A DNA stretch of 5,415 nt from Thermoplasmata archaeon (GTDB lineage Archaea > Thermoplasmatota > DTKX01 > GCA-020343715): NCBI GenBank assembly GCA_020343715.1, contig CP070808.1, positions 1,854,805-1,860,219 of the forward strand, written 5' to 3'. Under the pieces are notes generated by a model. It worked only from the letters and a program-made list of their open reading frames with translations, had not been told where the DNA came from and did no database searches. A program made the translations under genes and the position numbers. This document shows, piece after piece, positions 1 to 5,415 of the stretch. Each line of letters starts with the position of its first letter. The stretch's first letter is position 1.

Positions 1-375
1 GTGGGTTTCAAGCGTAGGGTCTTGAAGACATCCACGGGGGGCGTCACGTTCATCCTGGCCCACCTGAGCCTGATGGGCAGGTCCAGGAGGCACCAGGTGG
101 CCGATCTGGCCCGGTTCGCCCAGGACGTCGAGGGCCCCCTTGTCATAATGGGCGACCTCAACGCCCTGCCCGACAGTCCTGAGCTCCAGGTCCTGGTCAC
201 AGAGGCCGGGCTCACCCGGGTGCCCACGGGCGGGACGTACCCTTCGTGGAGGCCCACCAAGGCCCTTGACCACATCTTCGTCTCCCAAGACGTCAAGGTC
301 GTGTCCTCCTCGGTCCCGGATGTCAAGTTGTCAGATCACCTCCCGGTCATGATGGACCTGGATGTGGACGGCTGA
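1..375 (+). CDS. EEP-family hydrolase, C-terminal part (5' end outside window)
   Basis: This is the C-terminal 124 residues of an endonuclease/exonuclease/phosphatase superfamily protein (the fold of DNase I, exonuclease III and sphingomyelinase-like enzymes), which hydrolyse phosphodiester or phosphomonoester bonds with Mg2+. Visible family motifs, in local numbering, are AHLSL at 20-24 (catalytic His segment), GDLNA at 51-55 (metal/phosphate-binding Asp and Asn), ALDHIF at 88-93, and the terminal SDHLP at 111-115 with the catalytic Asp-His pair. The spacing is normal for the family's C-terminal half. The N-terminal half, with the first metal-binding Asn/Glu motifs, is missing because the window begins inside the gene; the GTG at base 1 is probably just an internal Val codon. 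The gene ends with TGA 30 bases before cls in the same direction, so the two are probably cotranscribed. The substrate (DNA, phospholipid or other) cannot be told from this part. Confidence 0.88.
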   Translation: MGFKRRVLKTSTGGVTFILAHLSLMGRSRRHQVADLARFAQDVEGPLVIMGDLNALPDSPELQVLVTEAGLTRVPTGGTYPSWRPTKALDHIFVSQDVKVVSSSVPDVKLSDHLPVMMDLDVDG

Positions 376-387
376 GCCGCTCCTGAC

Positions 388-398
388 AAACTATTTAT
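388..398 (+). promoter_or_regulatory. Possible TATA box just before cls
   Basis: AAACTATTTAT is an AT-rich TATA-like island in a GC-rich context, between the EEP stop and cls. Its centre is only about 13 bases before ATG 406, so a transcript starting 25-27 bases downstream would begin inside the annotated coding region, near 418-421. Either it drives a shorter cls from GTG 430, or it is not a promoter and cls is read from the EEP transcript. Confidence 0.3.
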
Positions 399-405
399 CC
401 CGCAT

Positions 406-1902
406 ATGGCTCTCACAACTGGGGAGGAAGTGCTAGACTACTTGTCCGAGTTCCTGTCCGAGGTCCAGCTCAAGTGGGTCCTCCTTGCCTTCATCGTCCT
501 CAACACCATATTCGCCCTGCTGATCATCTACCTCAACCGGAGGTACCCCACCACTACCCTGCTGTGGCTGGCGTTACTGGCCCTCATCCCCGTGTTCGGC
601 TTCGTCGCCTTCCTCCTTCTGGGTCACACCCACTTCAAGGAAAAGCGCTTCCGTCACAAGGCCGAGAACGACCGGATGATAAAACACCATGCAGCCGAGC
701 AGATGAAGGAACTCGAGGAGACTGTGCTCGAGGGAGGTGACGCCGCCTACGAGCCGTTCCTGGGAATGGCGAGGATGATGATCCACCAGAACGATGCCCT
801 CCTCACCAGGAACAACCACGTCACCGTCTACAACGACGGCAACGAGAAGTTCGACGCCCTATTCGAGGACATCGCCAAAGCCAAGGAGCACGTCCACCTG
901 GAGTACTACATCATCCGCAACGACGACCTGGGCAAGAAGCTGGTGACCGAGATGGCCAAGAAGGCCCGCGAGGGGCTCGAGGTCCGCCTGCTCTACGACG
1001 GTGTGGGATGCAAGGCCCTGCCGGGCAAGTTCTTCAAGGAGCTGGAGGACGCCGGGGGCGAGGTGGTCGGTTTCTTCGAGAAGTGGCTCAGGGTGTACCT
1101 CCGCTTCAACCACCGGAACCACCGGAAGATCGCCGTCATCGACGGGAGGGTCGCCTACGTGGGCGGCTTCAACATCGGCGTGGAGTACCTAGGCCAGGGC
1201 CACCTGGGCCCCTGGCGCGACGGGGCCGTGCGCATCGAGGGTCACGGGGCGAAGCTGGCCCAGATCAGGTTCATGCTGGACTGGGGCTACGAGACAGGCA
1301 AGCTCCGTGAGTACGACCCCCGGTACTATCCCGACCAGGACGAGTTCGATGGTGCTTCGGTGCAGATCGCGTCCTCGGGCCCCGACAGCTTCGAGGAGAG
1401 CATCAAGAACGCGTACATCAAGATGATCAACTCCGCAAAGGAGTCGGTGTACATCCAGACGCCCTACTTCGTCCCCGACCACGCCGTGGCCGACGCCCTG
1501 CGCATCGCCGCCATGACGGGCGTCGACGTGAGGATAATGATACCGTGCAAGCCGGACCACATGTTCATCTACTGGGCCGGTTACGGCAACATCGGGTGGC
1601 TGTTGGAGAACGGTGTCCGGGCCTTCAAGTACGACGACGGGTTCATCCACGCCAAGACGATAGTCGTCGACGGGCTGGTGGGCTCCGTGGGCTCGGCCAA
1701 CTGGGACGTGCGCAGCTTCAAGCTGAACTTCGAGACCCAGGCGTTCATCTACGACCCCGAGGTCGGGGGCCTTATGAAGAAGAGGTTCGAGGAGGACATA
1801 GAGGAGCGATGCTCTGAGTTGACGAAGGAGATGTACGCGGACCGGGGCACCGTGATAAAGATGAAGGAGACCTTCGCCCTGCTGTTCTCCGACCTGCTCT
1901 GA
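406..1902 (+). CDS. cls: Cardiolipin synthase (two-HKD phospholipase D family)
   Basis: This is a 498-residue cardiolipin synthase of the bacterial ClsA type. The family condenses two phosphatidylglycerol molecules into cardiolipin plus glycerol; in an archaeon the natural substrate would be archaetidylglycerol or a related ether lipid (inference). Two hydrophobic segments at about 22-44 and 51-73, separated by a short NRR-containing loop, form the usual N-terminal membrane anchor (PLDc_N). A charged linker follows, then two PLD domains. HKD motif 1 is H239, K241 and D246, followed by GGFNIG. HKD motif 2 is H415, K417 and D422, followed by GSANWDVRS. The segment YIQTPYFVPD at 349-358 is also typical. 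Length matches the family and both catalytic motifs are intact. The start is uncertain: ATG 406 has no Shine-Dalgarno, while the in-frame GTG 430 follows GGGGAGGA directly. It lies downstream of an EEP hydrolase and converges with asd. Confidence 0.93.
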   Translation: MALTTGEEVLDYLSEFLSEVQLKWVLLAFIVLNTIFALLIIYLNRRYPTTTLLWLALLALIPVFGFVAFLLLGHTHFKEKRFRHKAENDRMIKHHAAEQMKELEETVLEGGDAAYEPFLGMARMMIHQNDALLTRNNHVTVYNDGNEKFDALFEDIAKAKEHVHLEYYIIRNDDLGKKLVTEMAKKAREGLEVRLLYDGVGCKALPGKFFKELEDAGGEVVGFFEKWLRVYLRFNHRNHRKIAVIDGRVAYVGGFNIGVEYLGQGHLGPWRDGAVRIEGHGAKLAQIRFMLDWGYETGKLREYDPRYYPDQDEFDGASVQIASSGPDSFEESIKNAYIKMINSAKESVYIQTPYFVPDHAVADALRIAAMTGVDVRIMIPCKPDHMFIYWAGYGNIGWLLENGVRAFKYDDGFIHAKTIVVDGLVGSVGSANWDVRSFKLNFETQAFIYDPEVGGLMKKRFEEDIEERCSELTKEMYADRGTVIKMKETFALLFSDLL

Positions 1903-1908
1903 TGGCCG

Positions 1909-2973
1909 TCACACGTACTTGTACGCGTGGGCCAGCTCCGCGTTCAGGACCGACCCGCCGGCGGCACCCCTCACCAGGTTGTGGACCAGGGCCACCATCC
2001 GGATCCGGTCGCCTTCCACCCTGAGACGTCCGATGGACACCGACATGCCCTCGGTCCGACCGGGGCCACCTGCGTCGATGTCCAGGGCTGGCTGGGGCCG
2101 GTCGTCCTCGGGCCGCACGATTATGGGTCTTTGGGGGGCGGTGGGGAGGTCCAGCTGCTGGGGCACCCCGTTGAAGTTGTGCAGCGCCCTGCGGATGTCC
2201 GACTCGTCCAACTCCTCCGCTATCCGGACCTGCAGCACCAGCAGGTGGCCGTGGGCGGTGGGTACCCGGACGCAGGTGGGATGCATGATGAACTGGGCGG
2301 GGTGCACGTCCTTGTCCTTGAAGGAACCTAGGATCTTCTGGGTCTCGATGACCATCTTGGGCTCCTCGCCATCGATGTGAGGCAGGACGTTGCCGACCAT
2401 GTGGATGGCCGAGGGGCCGGGCAGTCCCGCGCCCGAGAGGGCCTGGTAGCTGGCCACGGTGACGTCCTCGATGCCCCATCGCATGAGGGGGGCGAGGGCC
2501 ATGACGACGCCCGCAGTGGTGCAGTTGGAGTTGCAGACGATGAAGCCGCCTCCGAAGACCGTCTCGGCCTCACCGAGGAGCCCCATGTGGGTGGGGTTCA
2601 CCTCGGGGACGAGGATGGGAACGTGGGGGTCGTACCGGTGGCTCCGGGCGTTGGAGAACACCGCCACGCCCCGCTGGGCGAGCCTCGTCTCCACGGGGCC
2701 CGCCACCGAGGCGGGCATCGATGAGAAGGCCACCCTTATCCCCGCGTCCACGATGGCGTCGGGGTCGGGAGGGACCAGGACCTGGTCGAGCACACCGTTG
2801 CCCAACTCCAGCCCCCGTGCGGCGGCCGAGGCCTTCCGCAGGGTGCTCCCCGCGGAGCCCTCCGAGCCCGCCAGGATCTCCATCGAGAACCACGGGTGGT
2901 CGTGGAGGGACTTGATGAAGCGCGACCCCACCAATCCGGACGCGCCCAGCACGGCACAGGGAATCTTGCCCAT
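1909..2973 (-). CDS. asd: Aspartate-semialdehyde dehydrogenase, archaeal type
   Basis: This 354-residue cytosolic enzyme reduces L-4-aspartyl phosphate with NADPH to L-aspartate 4-semialdehyde, the branch point to Thr, Met and Lys. In many archaea the product also feeds the alternative route to 3-dehydroquinate. The N-terminal Rossmann motif GASGLVG is at 10-16. The active-site segment NSNCTTAG gives catalytic Cys151. SYQALSGAGLPG at 175-186 is the archaeal/fungal-type signature. EEPKM...ETQKIL at 203-215 and RVPTAHGH at 236-243 follow, with His243 the probable acid/base. The length is normal for this subgroup. The start is well fixed: ATG 2973 has an AGGTGA Shine-Dalgarno 7 bases upstream, and an in-frame TAA lies 24 bases upstream. 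It sits downstream of aroDE on the same strand, with a likely promoter of its own in the 99-base gap. Its stop is 6 bases from that of cls. Confidence 0.95.
   Translation of the reverse strand: MGKIPCAVLGASGLVGSRFIKSLHDHPWFSMEILAGSEGSAGSTLRKASAAARGLELGNGVLDQVLVPPDPDAIVDAGIRVAFSSMPASVAGPVETRLAQRGVAVFSNARSHRYDPHVPILVPEVNPTHMGLLGEAETVFGGGFIVCNSNCTTAGVVMALAPLMRWGIEDVTVASYQALSGAGLPGPSAIHMVGNVLPHIDGEEPKMVIETQKILGSFKDKDVHPAQFIMHPTCVRVPTAHGHLLVLQVRIAEELDESDIRRALHNFNGVPQQLDLPTAPQRPIIVRPEDDRPQPALDIDAGGPGRTEGMSVSIGRLRVEGDRIRMVALVHNLVRGAAGGSVLNAELAHAYKYV
1910..1929. repeat. Inverted repeat at the cls/asd convergence
   Basis: The arms CACACGTAC (1910-1918) and GTACGCGTG (1921-1929) pair at 8 of 9 positions, with a single A-C mismatch, around a TT centre. 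The element lies just after the cls stop and covers the last codons of asd. It could fold at the 3' end of cls transcripts. No T-tract follows, so it is not a convincing terminator, and it may simply reflect the coding sequence (Ala-Tyr-Lys-Tyr-Val-stop read on the minus strand). Confidence 0.3.
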
Positions 2974-2980
2974 ATCGACC

Positions 2981-2986
2981 TCACCT
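2981..2986 (-). promoter_or_regulatory. Shine-Dalgarno site of asd
   Basis: Read on the minus strand this is AGGTGA, matching the anti-SD core of archaeal 16S rRNA and ending 7 bases before ATG 2973. It supports that start and shows that asd transcripts carry a short leader. Confidence 0.7.
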
Positions 2987-3012
2987 GGGCTCCATTACCC
3001 TTCGATTCCGGG

Positions 3013-3019
3013 GTTTTAA
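3013..3019 (-). promoter_or_regulatory. Possible TATA box for asd
   Basis: Minus-strand GTTAAAAC, preceded by a purine-rich CGAAAGG that could serve as a BRE, is the only AT-rich island in the gap between aroDE and asd. A start 25-27 bases downstream would fall near 2991 and leave a leader of about 17 bases that includes the AGGTGA site. This suggests asd can be transcribed on its own as well as by read-through from aroDE. Confidence 0.45.
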
Positions 3020-3072
3020 CGCCTTTCGACCCAATTCTCATTCCATGGAGGGAGAATCAGGGCCGGTCCAGA

Positions 3073-4683
3073 CTACTGGCCAAGGGCCTTCGTCAGTTCC
3101 CTGTCCATCTCGGCCGCGGGAGGGTCCCGACCCGTCCAGTGGCGGAATCCGGCCACCGCCTGGTGGAGCAGTGCCCGCTCCCCACCGGCCGCGGGGAGGC
3201 CCAGCAAACGGGCCGCCTTCACCAGGTCCGTCCCACCCGGGGCGTAGACCATTTCGAGCACCGCACCGGCCGAGGTCTCCTCGAGGACCTTCACCGGTAC
3301 GACGGGCCCCTCGGCAGGCACACCGTGCATGCCCTGGGAGGTGGCCTGGACCAGAATGTCCACAGAGCCGGCCACGTCCCTCAGGTTCACGGCGTTGATG
3401 GGCTCCGCAAGGCCCACCAGGTCCGAGATCATCGTCGCCAGGTGGTCGGGGTTCCGTCCCGTCGCCAGCACCCGGGCGCCCCAGTCGGCCAGCCCCACCA
3501 CGGCCCCACGGGCGGCCCCTCCGGTCCCAAGGACCAGGGCGGTCCTGCCTCCACCGTCACCCCCCAGGAGCTCCCGGGCGACCATCATGACGCCATCGGC
3601 GTCGGTGTTCTCGCCCCTCGTCCGGCCCTCGGCCTCGAAGACTATGGTGTTCACTGCCCCCGATAGGCGCGCGCTCTGACCCAGCTCGTCCACCGCGGCA
3701 GCGGCCTCCGTCTTCAAGGGCACGGTGACATTGGCACCCCTGGCGCCGGCCAGCGCCAGGTCGGCCAGGGCATCGGCCACGTCCCCCGGGGATGTCCGGT
3801 AGGGCAGGTAAGCTCCCCGCATCCCCAGTCGCCTCATCGCCGTCTGGTGGACCACGGGGGAGTTGGTGTGGGCCACGGGGTCGCCAAGGAGGGCCAGGAG
3901 GGTCCAGTCCCCCGAGGAGTCCTTCGCCTCCAGGGGTGGTGTGGGCCTTGCCGGGGCCCCGGGGACCTCCCTGGTGCCCATCCTCCTCCAGGCAGCGTCC
4001 AGCTCATCGAACCTGGGCAGGCCCAGTGGGCCAAAGTAATCCCTCTCGGCGAGCTCCGAGTAGACCCACAGGGTGTTCGTGGCGGGGGCCATTATCCTGC
4101 CTATGCGGGACAGCCTCCCAGAAGGCAGGAGCACGTGGGGCACCCGCTCCTTGCTGAGGGACCACGAGAAGCCCATGAGGCCGTCGAGGCCCTGCCGGTC
4201 CTCCACCTGGAGGACTATCTTCGCGGCGTCCGCCGTTCCATCCTTCACGGCGGCCCTGGCACGGTCCCCAACATCGTCCCAGTCCTCCTCCCGTTCCACG
4301 TGCCACGAGACCACCACCCTGGTGCCCACGCTCCGGGCCTGGGCGGAAAGGTCGTCGAGGACGTATGGCGGGAGATAACCCTCCAGGTCGATCCAGGGGA
4401 GACCGGCCGAGGCCATCACGAACAGGAGGCTCTGGCGGTCCTCCTCGGTGCCATGGAACAGGCCCCCGTCCTTCGGGGCCCTGACCGAGGCTATCACCTC
4501 GGCGCTGACCAAGGGCTCGAGGGCCACCGCCGCCCCCACCGTCTCGCCCGTCATCGCAACGGGGTCGTCCAGGTGGTCCAATCGTAGCTCCACCATGTCG
4601 GCACCGACCTCCAGGGCCCTGTGGGCCCGGAGCACCAGGGAATCCGGGTCGTTGCCCGTCGCTACCACGCACAGCTTTGTCAT
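3073..4683 (-). CDS. aroDE: Fused 3-dehydroquinate dehydratase (type I) / shikimate dehydrogenase
   Basis: This 536-residue bifunctional enzyme would convert 3-dehydroquinate to 3-dehydroshikimate and then to shikimate with NADPH. Residues 1 to about 235 are a type I dehydroquinase: VELRLDHL at 31-38, SVRAPKDGG at 66-74, SWH with catalytic His128, the Schiff-base Lys155 in ADAAKIVLQV, and GRLSR with Arg193. The usual GS and APGQ substrate-loop motifs are altered (PAT at 200-202, GPLGLP at 218-223). A Pro/Ala-rich linker spans about 240-258. Residues 260-536 are AroE: GDPVAHTNSPVVHQ at 267-280, ANVTVPLK with catalytic Lys324, AVNT at 343-346, NTDADG with catalytic Asp361, the NADP-binding GTGGAARG at 386-393, EMVYAP at 477-482 and Gln508. 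The start is secure: an in-frame TAG lies 42 bases upstream and no other start codon lies between. No Shine-Dalgarno is visible, consistent with a nearly leaderless mRNA. asd follows 99 bases downstream. Confidence 0.93.
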   Translation of the reverse strand: MTKLCVVATGNDPDSLVLRAHRALEVGADMVELRLDHLDDPVAMTGETVGAAVALEPLVSAEVIASVRAPKDGGLFHGTEEDRQSLLFVMASAGLPWIDLEGYLPPYVLDDLSAQARSVGTRVVVSWHVEREEDWDDVGDRARAAVKDGTADAAKIVLQVEDRQGLDGLMGFSWSLSKERVPHVLLPSGRLSRIGRIMAPATNTLWVYSELAERDYFGPLGLPRFDELDAAWRRMGTREVPGAPARPTPPLEAKDSSGDWTLLALLGDPVAHTNSPVVHQTAMRRLGMRGAYLPYRTSPGDVADALADLALAGARGANVTVPLKTEAAAAVDELGQSARLSGAVNTIVFEAEGRTRGENTDADGVMMVARELLGGDGGGRTALVLGTGGAARGAVVGLADWGARVLATGRNPDHLATMISDLVGLAEPINAVNLRDVAGSVDILVQATSQGMHGVPAEGPVVPVKVLEETSAGAVLEMVYAPGGTDLVKAARLLGLPAAGGERALLHQAVAGFRHWTGRDPPAAEMDRELTKALGQ

Positions 4684-4710
4684 GTTCGGCCCGCGATGAG
4701 CAGGATGTGC

Positions 4711-4721
4711 GATATAGCTTT
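4711..4721 (-). promoter_or_regulatory. Likely TATA box of aroDE
   Basis: Minus-strand AAAGCTATATC lies 28-38 bases upstream of ATG 4683. With the archaeal spacing of about 26 bases, transcription would start within a few bases of the ATG. The upstream sequence has no Shine-Dalgarno, which fits a leaderless or nearly leaderless transcript. Confidence 0.55.
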
Positions 4722-4767
4722 GCGCCTAGGGAAGCCTCGTGTTTGTACTCCATTTTCGAGTAATATC

Positions 4768-4793
4768 CTATTTTCGCGTATATCTTAAAATAG
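4768..4793. promoter_or_regulatory. Candidate operator: 7-base dyad over the rightward TATA box
   Basis: CTATTTT (4768-4774) and AAAATAG (4787-4793) are perfect inverted repeats separated by 12 bases. The right arm overlaps the proposed TATA box of the DOMON gene. A dimeric winged-helix regulator bound here would block TBP. In AT-rich DNA such a dyad can also arise by chance. Confidence 0.3.
4784..4792 (+). promoter_or_regulatory. Likely TATA box of the DOMON gene
   Basis: CTTAAAATA would place a transcript start near 4814, giving a leader of about 26 bases that contains the GGAGGA ribosome site. A second AT-rich stretch, AAAAATAATAA at 4808-4818, is an alternative, but its predicted start would fall at the TTG and exclude the ribosome site, so I prefer the first. 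Confidence 0.45.
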
Positions 4794-4827
4794 TCAAAGA
4801 TTTTCGGAAAAATAATAACCTGGGAAC

Positions 4828-4833
4828 GGAGGA
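4828..4833 (+). promoter_or_regulatory. Shine-Dalgarno deciding a TTG start
   Basis: GGAGGA lies 6 bases before TTG 4840. It is the only good ribosome site in the region and fixes the start of the DOMON gene at a rare start codon. Two in-frame TAA stops at 4813-4818 close the frame upstream. Confidence 0.75.
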
Positions 4834-4839
4834 CTTGTT

Positions 4840-5415
4840 TTGAGAACCTCGAGGTATTTAGGATTGGCTATCTTCTCAGTGCTGGCCATCGTCGCGGCCC
4901 TGGCGCTGACCTCGGCTGGGGCCGAGGCCGCACCGACCATCGACGGCACGATCGAGAGCGGTGAGTACGAGAGGATGGTGAAGTACGACAACGACATGTA
5001 TGAGGTCCACTGGACCATTACCGACACGGAGCTATGGATGGGCATATACGCGCAGACCACCGGCTGGGTCGCCATAGGCTTCGATCCCACCGACCGCATG
5101 AAGGACGCGGACATGGTCTTCGGATGGGTCGACGGGACAGGCACCCTGTCCATCTTCGATGCCTACGCGACGGGTGTGAACGGACCCCATCCCGTGGACA
5201 CCGACCAGGGTGGCACCGACGACATCACGGAGGCGGCCGGCACCGAATCCTCGGGCTGGACGACCCTTGAGTTCCGTCGCGACCTGTCGACCGGTGACAC
5301 CTGGGACAACGACATCCCCACCTCCGGGGCCATCCCGCTCATCTGGGCGGTGGGGAACACCGACGACTTCAACTCCTACCACGCCCGGCGTGGAGGCACC
5401 ATGTGGCCCAACGAT
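4840..5415 (+). CDS. Secreted DOMON-domain protein, N-terminal part (3' end outside window)
   Basis: The frame opens at TTG 4840 and stays open to the window edge, giving 192 residues. Residues 1-31 form a signal peptide: basic start (MRTSRY), hydrophobic core about 7-24, and a probable cut after TSAGAEA near 30. A DOMON beta-sandwich follows at about 33-190: IDGTIESGEY, TGWVAIGFDPTDRMKDADMVFGW at 74-96, D/Y/T-rich strands, WTTLEFRRDLSTGD at 140-153, and IPLIWAVGNTDDFNSYHARRG at 165-185. DOMON domains bind heme b or sugars outside the cell and often precede a cytochrome b561-like membrane domain. Met87 and His181 fall where the heme-ligating Met and His lie in the cytochrome domain of cellobiose dehydrogenase, so heme binding is possible (inference). 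The partner domain, if any, is beyond the window. It diverges from aroDE across a 156-base AT-rich gap. An ATG/GTG-only gene caller would miss or shorten it. Confidence 0.85.
   Translation, partial: MRTSRYLGLAIFSVLAIVAALALTSAGAEAAPTIDGTIESGEYERMVKYDNDMYEVHWTITDTELWMGIYAQTTGWVAIGFDPTDRMKDADMVFGWVDGTGTLSIFDAYATGVNGPHPVDTDQGGTDDITEAAGTESSGWTTLEFRRDLSTGDTWDNDIPTSGAIPLIWAVGNTDDFNSYHARRGGTMWPND

Larger units (their letters stand above)
4752..4806. repeat. Direct repeats in the divergent aroDE/DOMON promoter region
   Basis: The heptamer ATTTTCG occurs exactly three times, at 4752, 4770 and 4800. The first two copies extend to longer near-matches, ATTTTCGAGTAATATC (4752-4767) and ATTTTCGCGTATATC (4770-4784), differing by one substitution and one inserted A, with an 18-base period. 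They lie between the two opposing TATA boxes or next to the rightward one, where a regulator could act. Function is inferred from position only. Confidence 0.4.

Noticed and set aside
1..3. GTG at the first base as the true start of the EEP gene
   Set aside because: The protein lacks the N-terminal half of the EEP fold, so the GTG is most likely an internal Val codon cut by the window edge.
1772..2479. A 235-codon minus-strand frame overlapping asd and the end of cls
   Set aside because: It is a shifted-frame shadow of asd. The Arg/Pro/Gly-rich product has no recognisable domain.
3020..3072. A terminator for aroDE in the gap before asd
   Set aside because: No stem-loop with a T-tract and no clear oligo-T run is visible on the minus strand, so read-through into asd cannot be excluded.
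2896..3666. A 256-codon plus-strand open frame opposite the end of aroDE and the start of asd
   Set aside because: It runs antisense to two clearly recognised enzymes. Its translation is rich in Gly, Arg, His and Pro without family motifs, as expected from an antisense frame in GC-rich genes.
3847..4587. A 246-codon plus-strand frame antisense to aroDE
   Set aside because: The opposite strand carries full AroD and AroE catalytic motifs. This frame shows none and has no promoter or ribosome site that I can support.
4004..4753. A 249-codon minus-strand frame starting upstream of aroDE, a possible upstream gene or longer start
   Set aside because: It is out of frame with aroDE, whose own frame has an in-frame TAG at 4726-4728, and its product is low-complexity Gly/Pro/Arg.
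4794..5153. A 119-codon minus-strand frame opposite the DOMON gene
   Set aside because: The plus strand has a good ribosome site, a signal peptide and DOMON motifs; this frame is an antisense shadow.

Overview
The window looks like part of a GC-rich archaeal chromosome, most likely a euryarchaeon; Thermoplasmatota is possible but I cannot fix the lineage from sequence alone. The archaeal case rests on several things. The aspartate-semialdehyde dehydrogenase is of the archaeal/fungal type. The dehydroquinase is type I, the usual form in archaea. TATA-like boxes lie about 25-32 bases before likely transcript starts. Start sites mix SD-led and nearly leaderless modes. No bacterial -35/-10 promoters stand out.

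Layout: (1) 1-375 (+) is the C-terminal part of an endonuclease/exonuclease/phosphatase (EEP) fold hydrolase that enters from outside the window. (2) 406-1902 (+) is a membrane-anchored cardiolipin synthase of the two-HKD phospholipase D family, 30 bases downstream of the EEP gene. (3) 1909-2973 (-) is aspartate-semialdehyde dehydrogenase, convergent with cls and separated from it by only 6 bases. (4) 3073-4683 (-) is a fused 3-dehydroquinate dehydratase/shikimate dehydrogenase (AroD-AroE). (5) 4684-4839 is a short AT-rich divergent promoter region with repeated and dyad elements. (6) 4840-5415 (+) is the start of a secreted DOMON-domain protein with a TTG start codon; it runs off the window.

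How the genes fit together: EEP plus Cls resembles the bacterial ybhP-clsB arrangement and points to membrane phospholipid work. The minus-strand pair aroDE-asd is metabolically coherent. In archaea that lack DAHP synthase, aspartate semialdehyde is a precursor of 3-dehydroquinate, and AroD and AroE perform the next two steps toward aromatic amino acids. The DOMON protein is an exported, possibly heme-binding redox protein that shares only its promoter region with aroDE.

There are no intergenic stretches over 300 bases, and I see no RNA genes, CRISPR arrays, insertion sequences or phage genes. I see no strong evidence of a new defence or mobile system. The points most worth checking are the AroDE fusion with its altered dehydratase loop, its pairing with asd, and the repeats in the divergent promoter.
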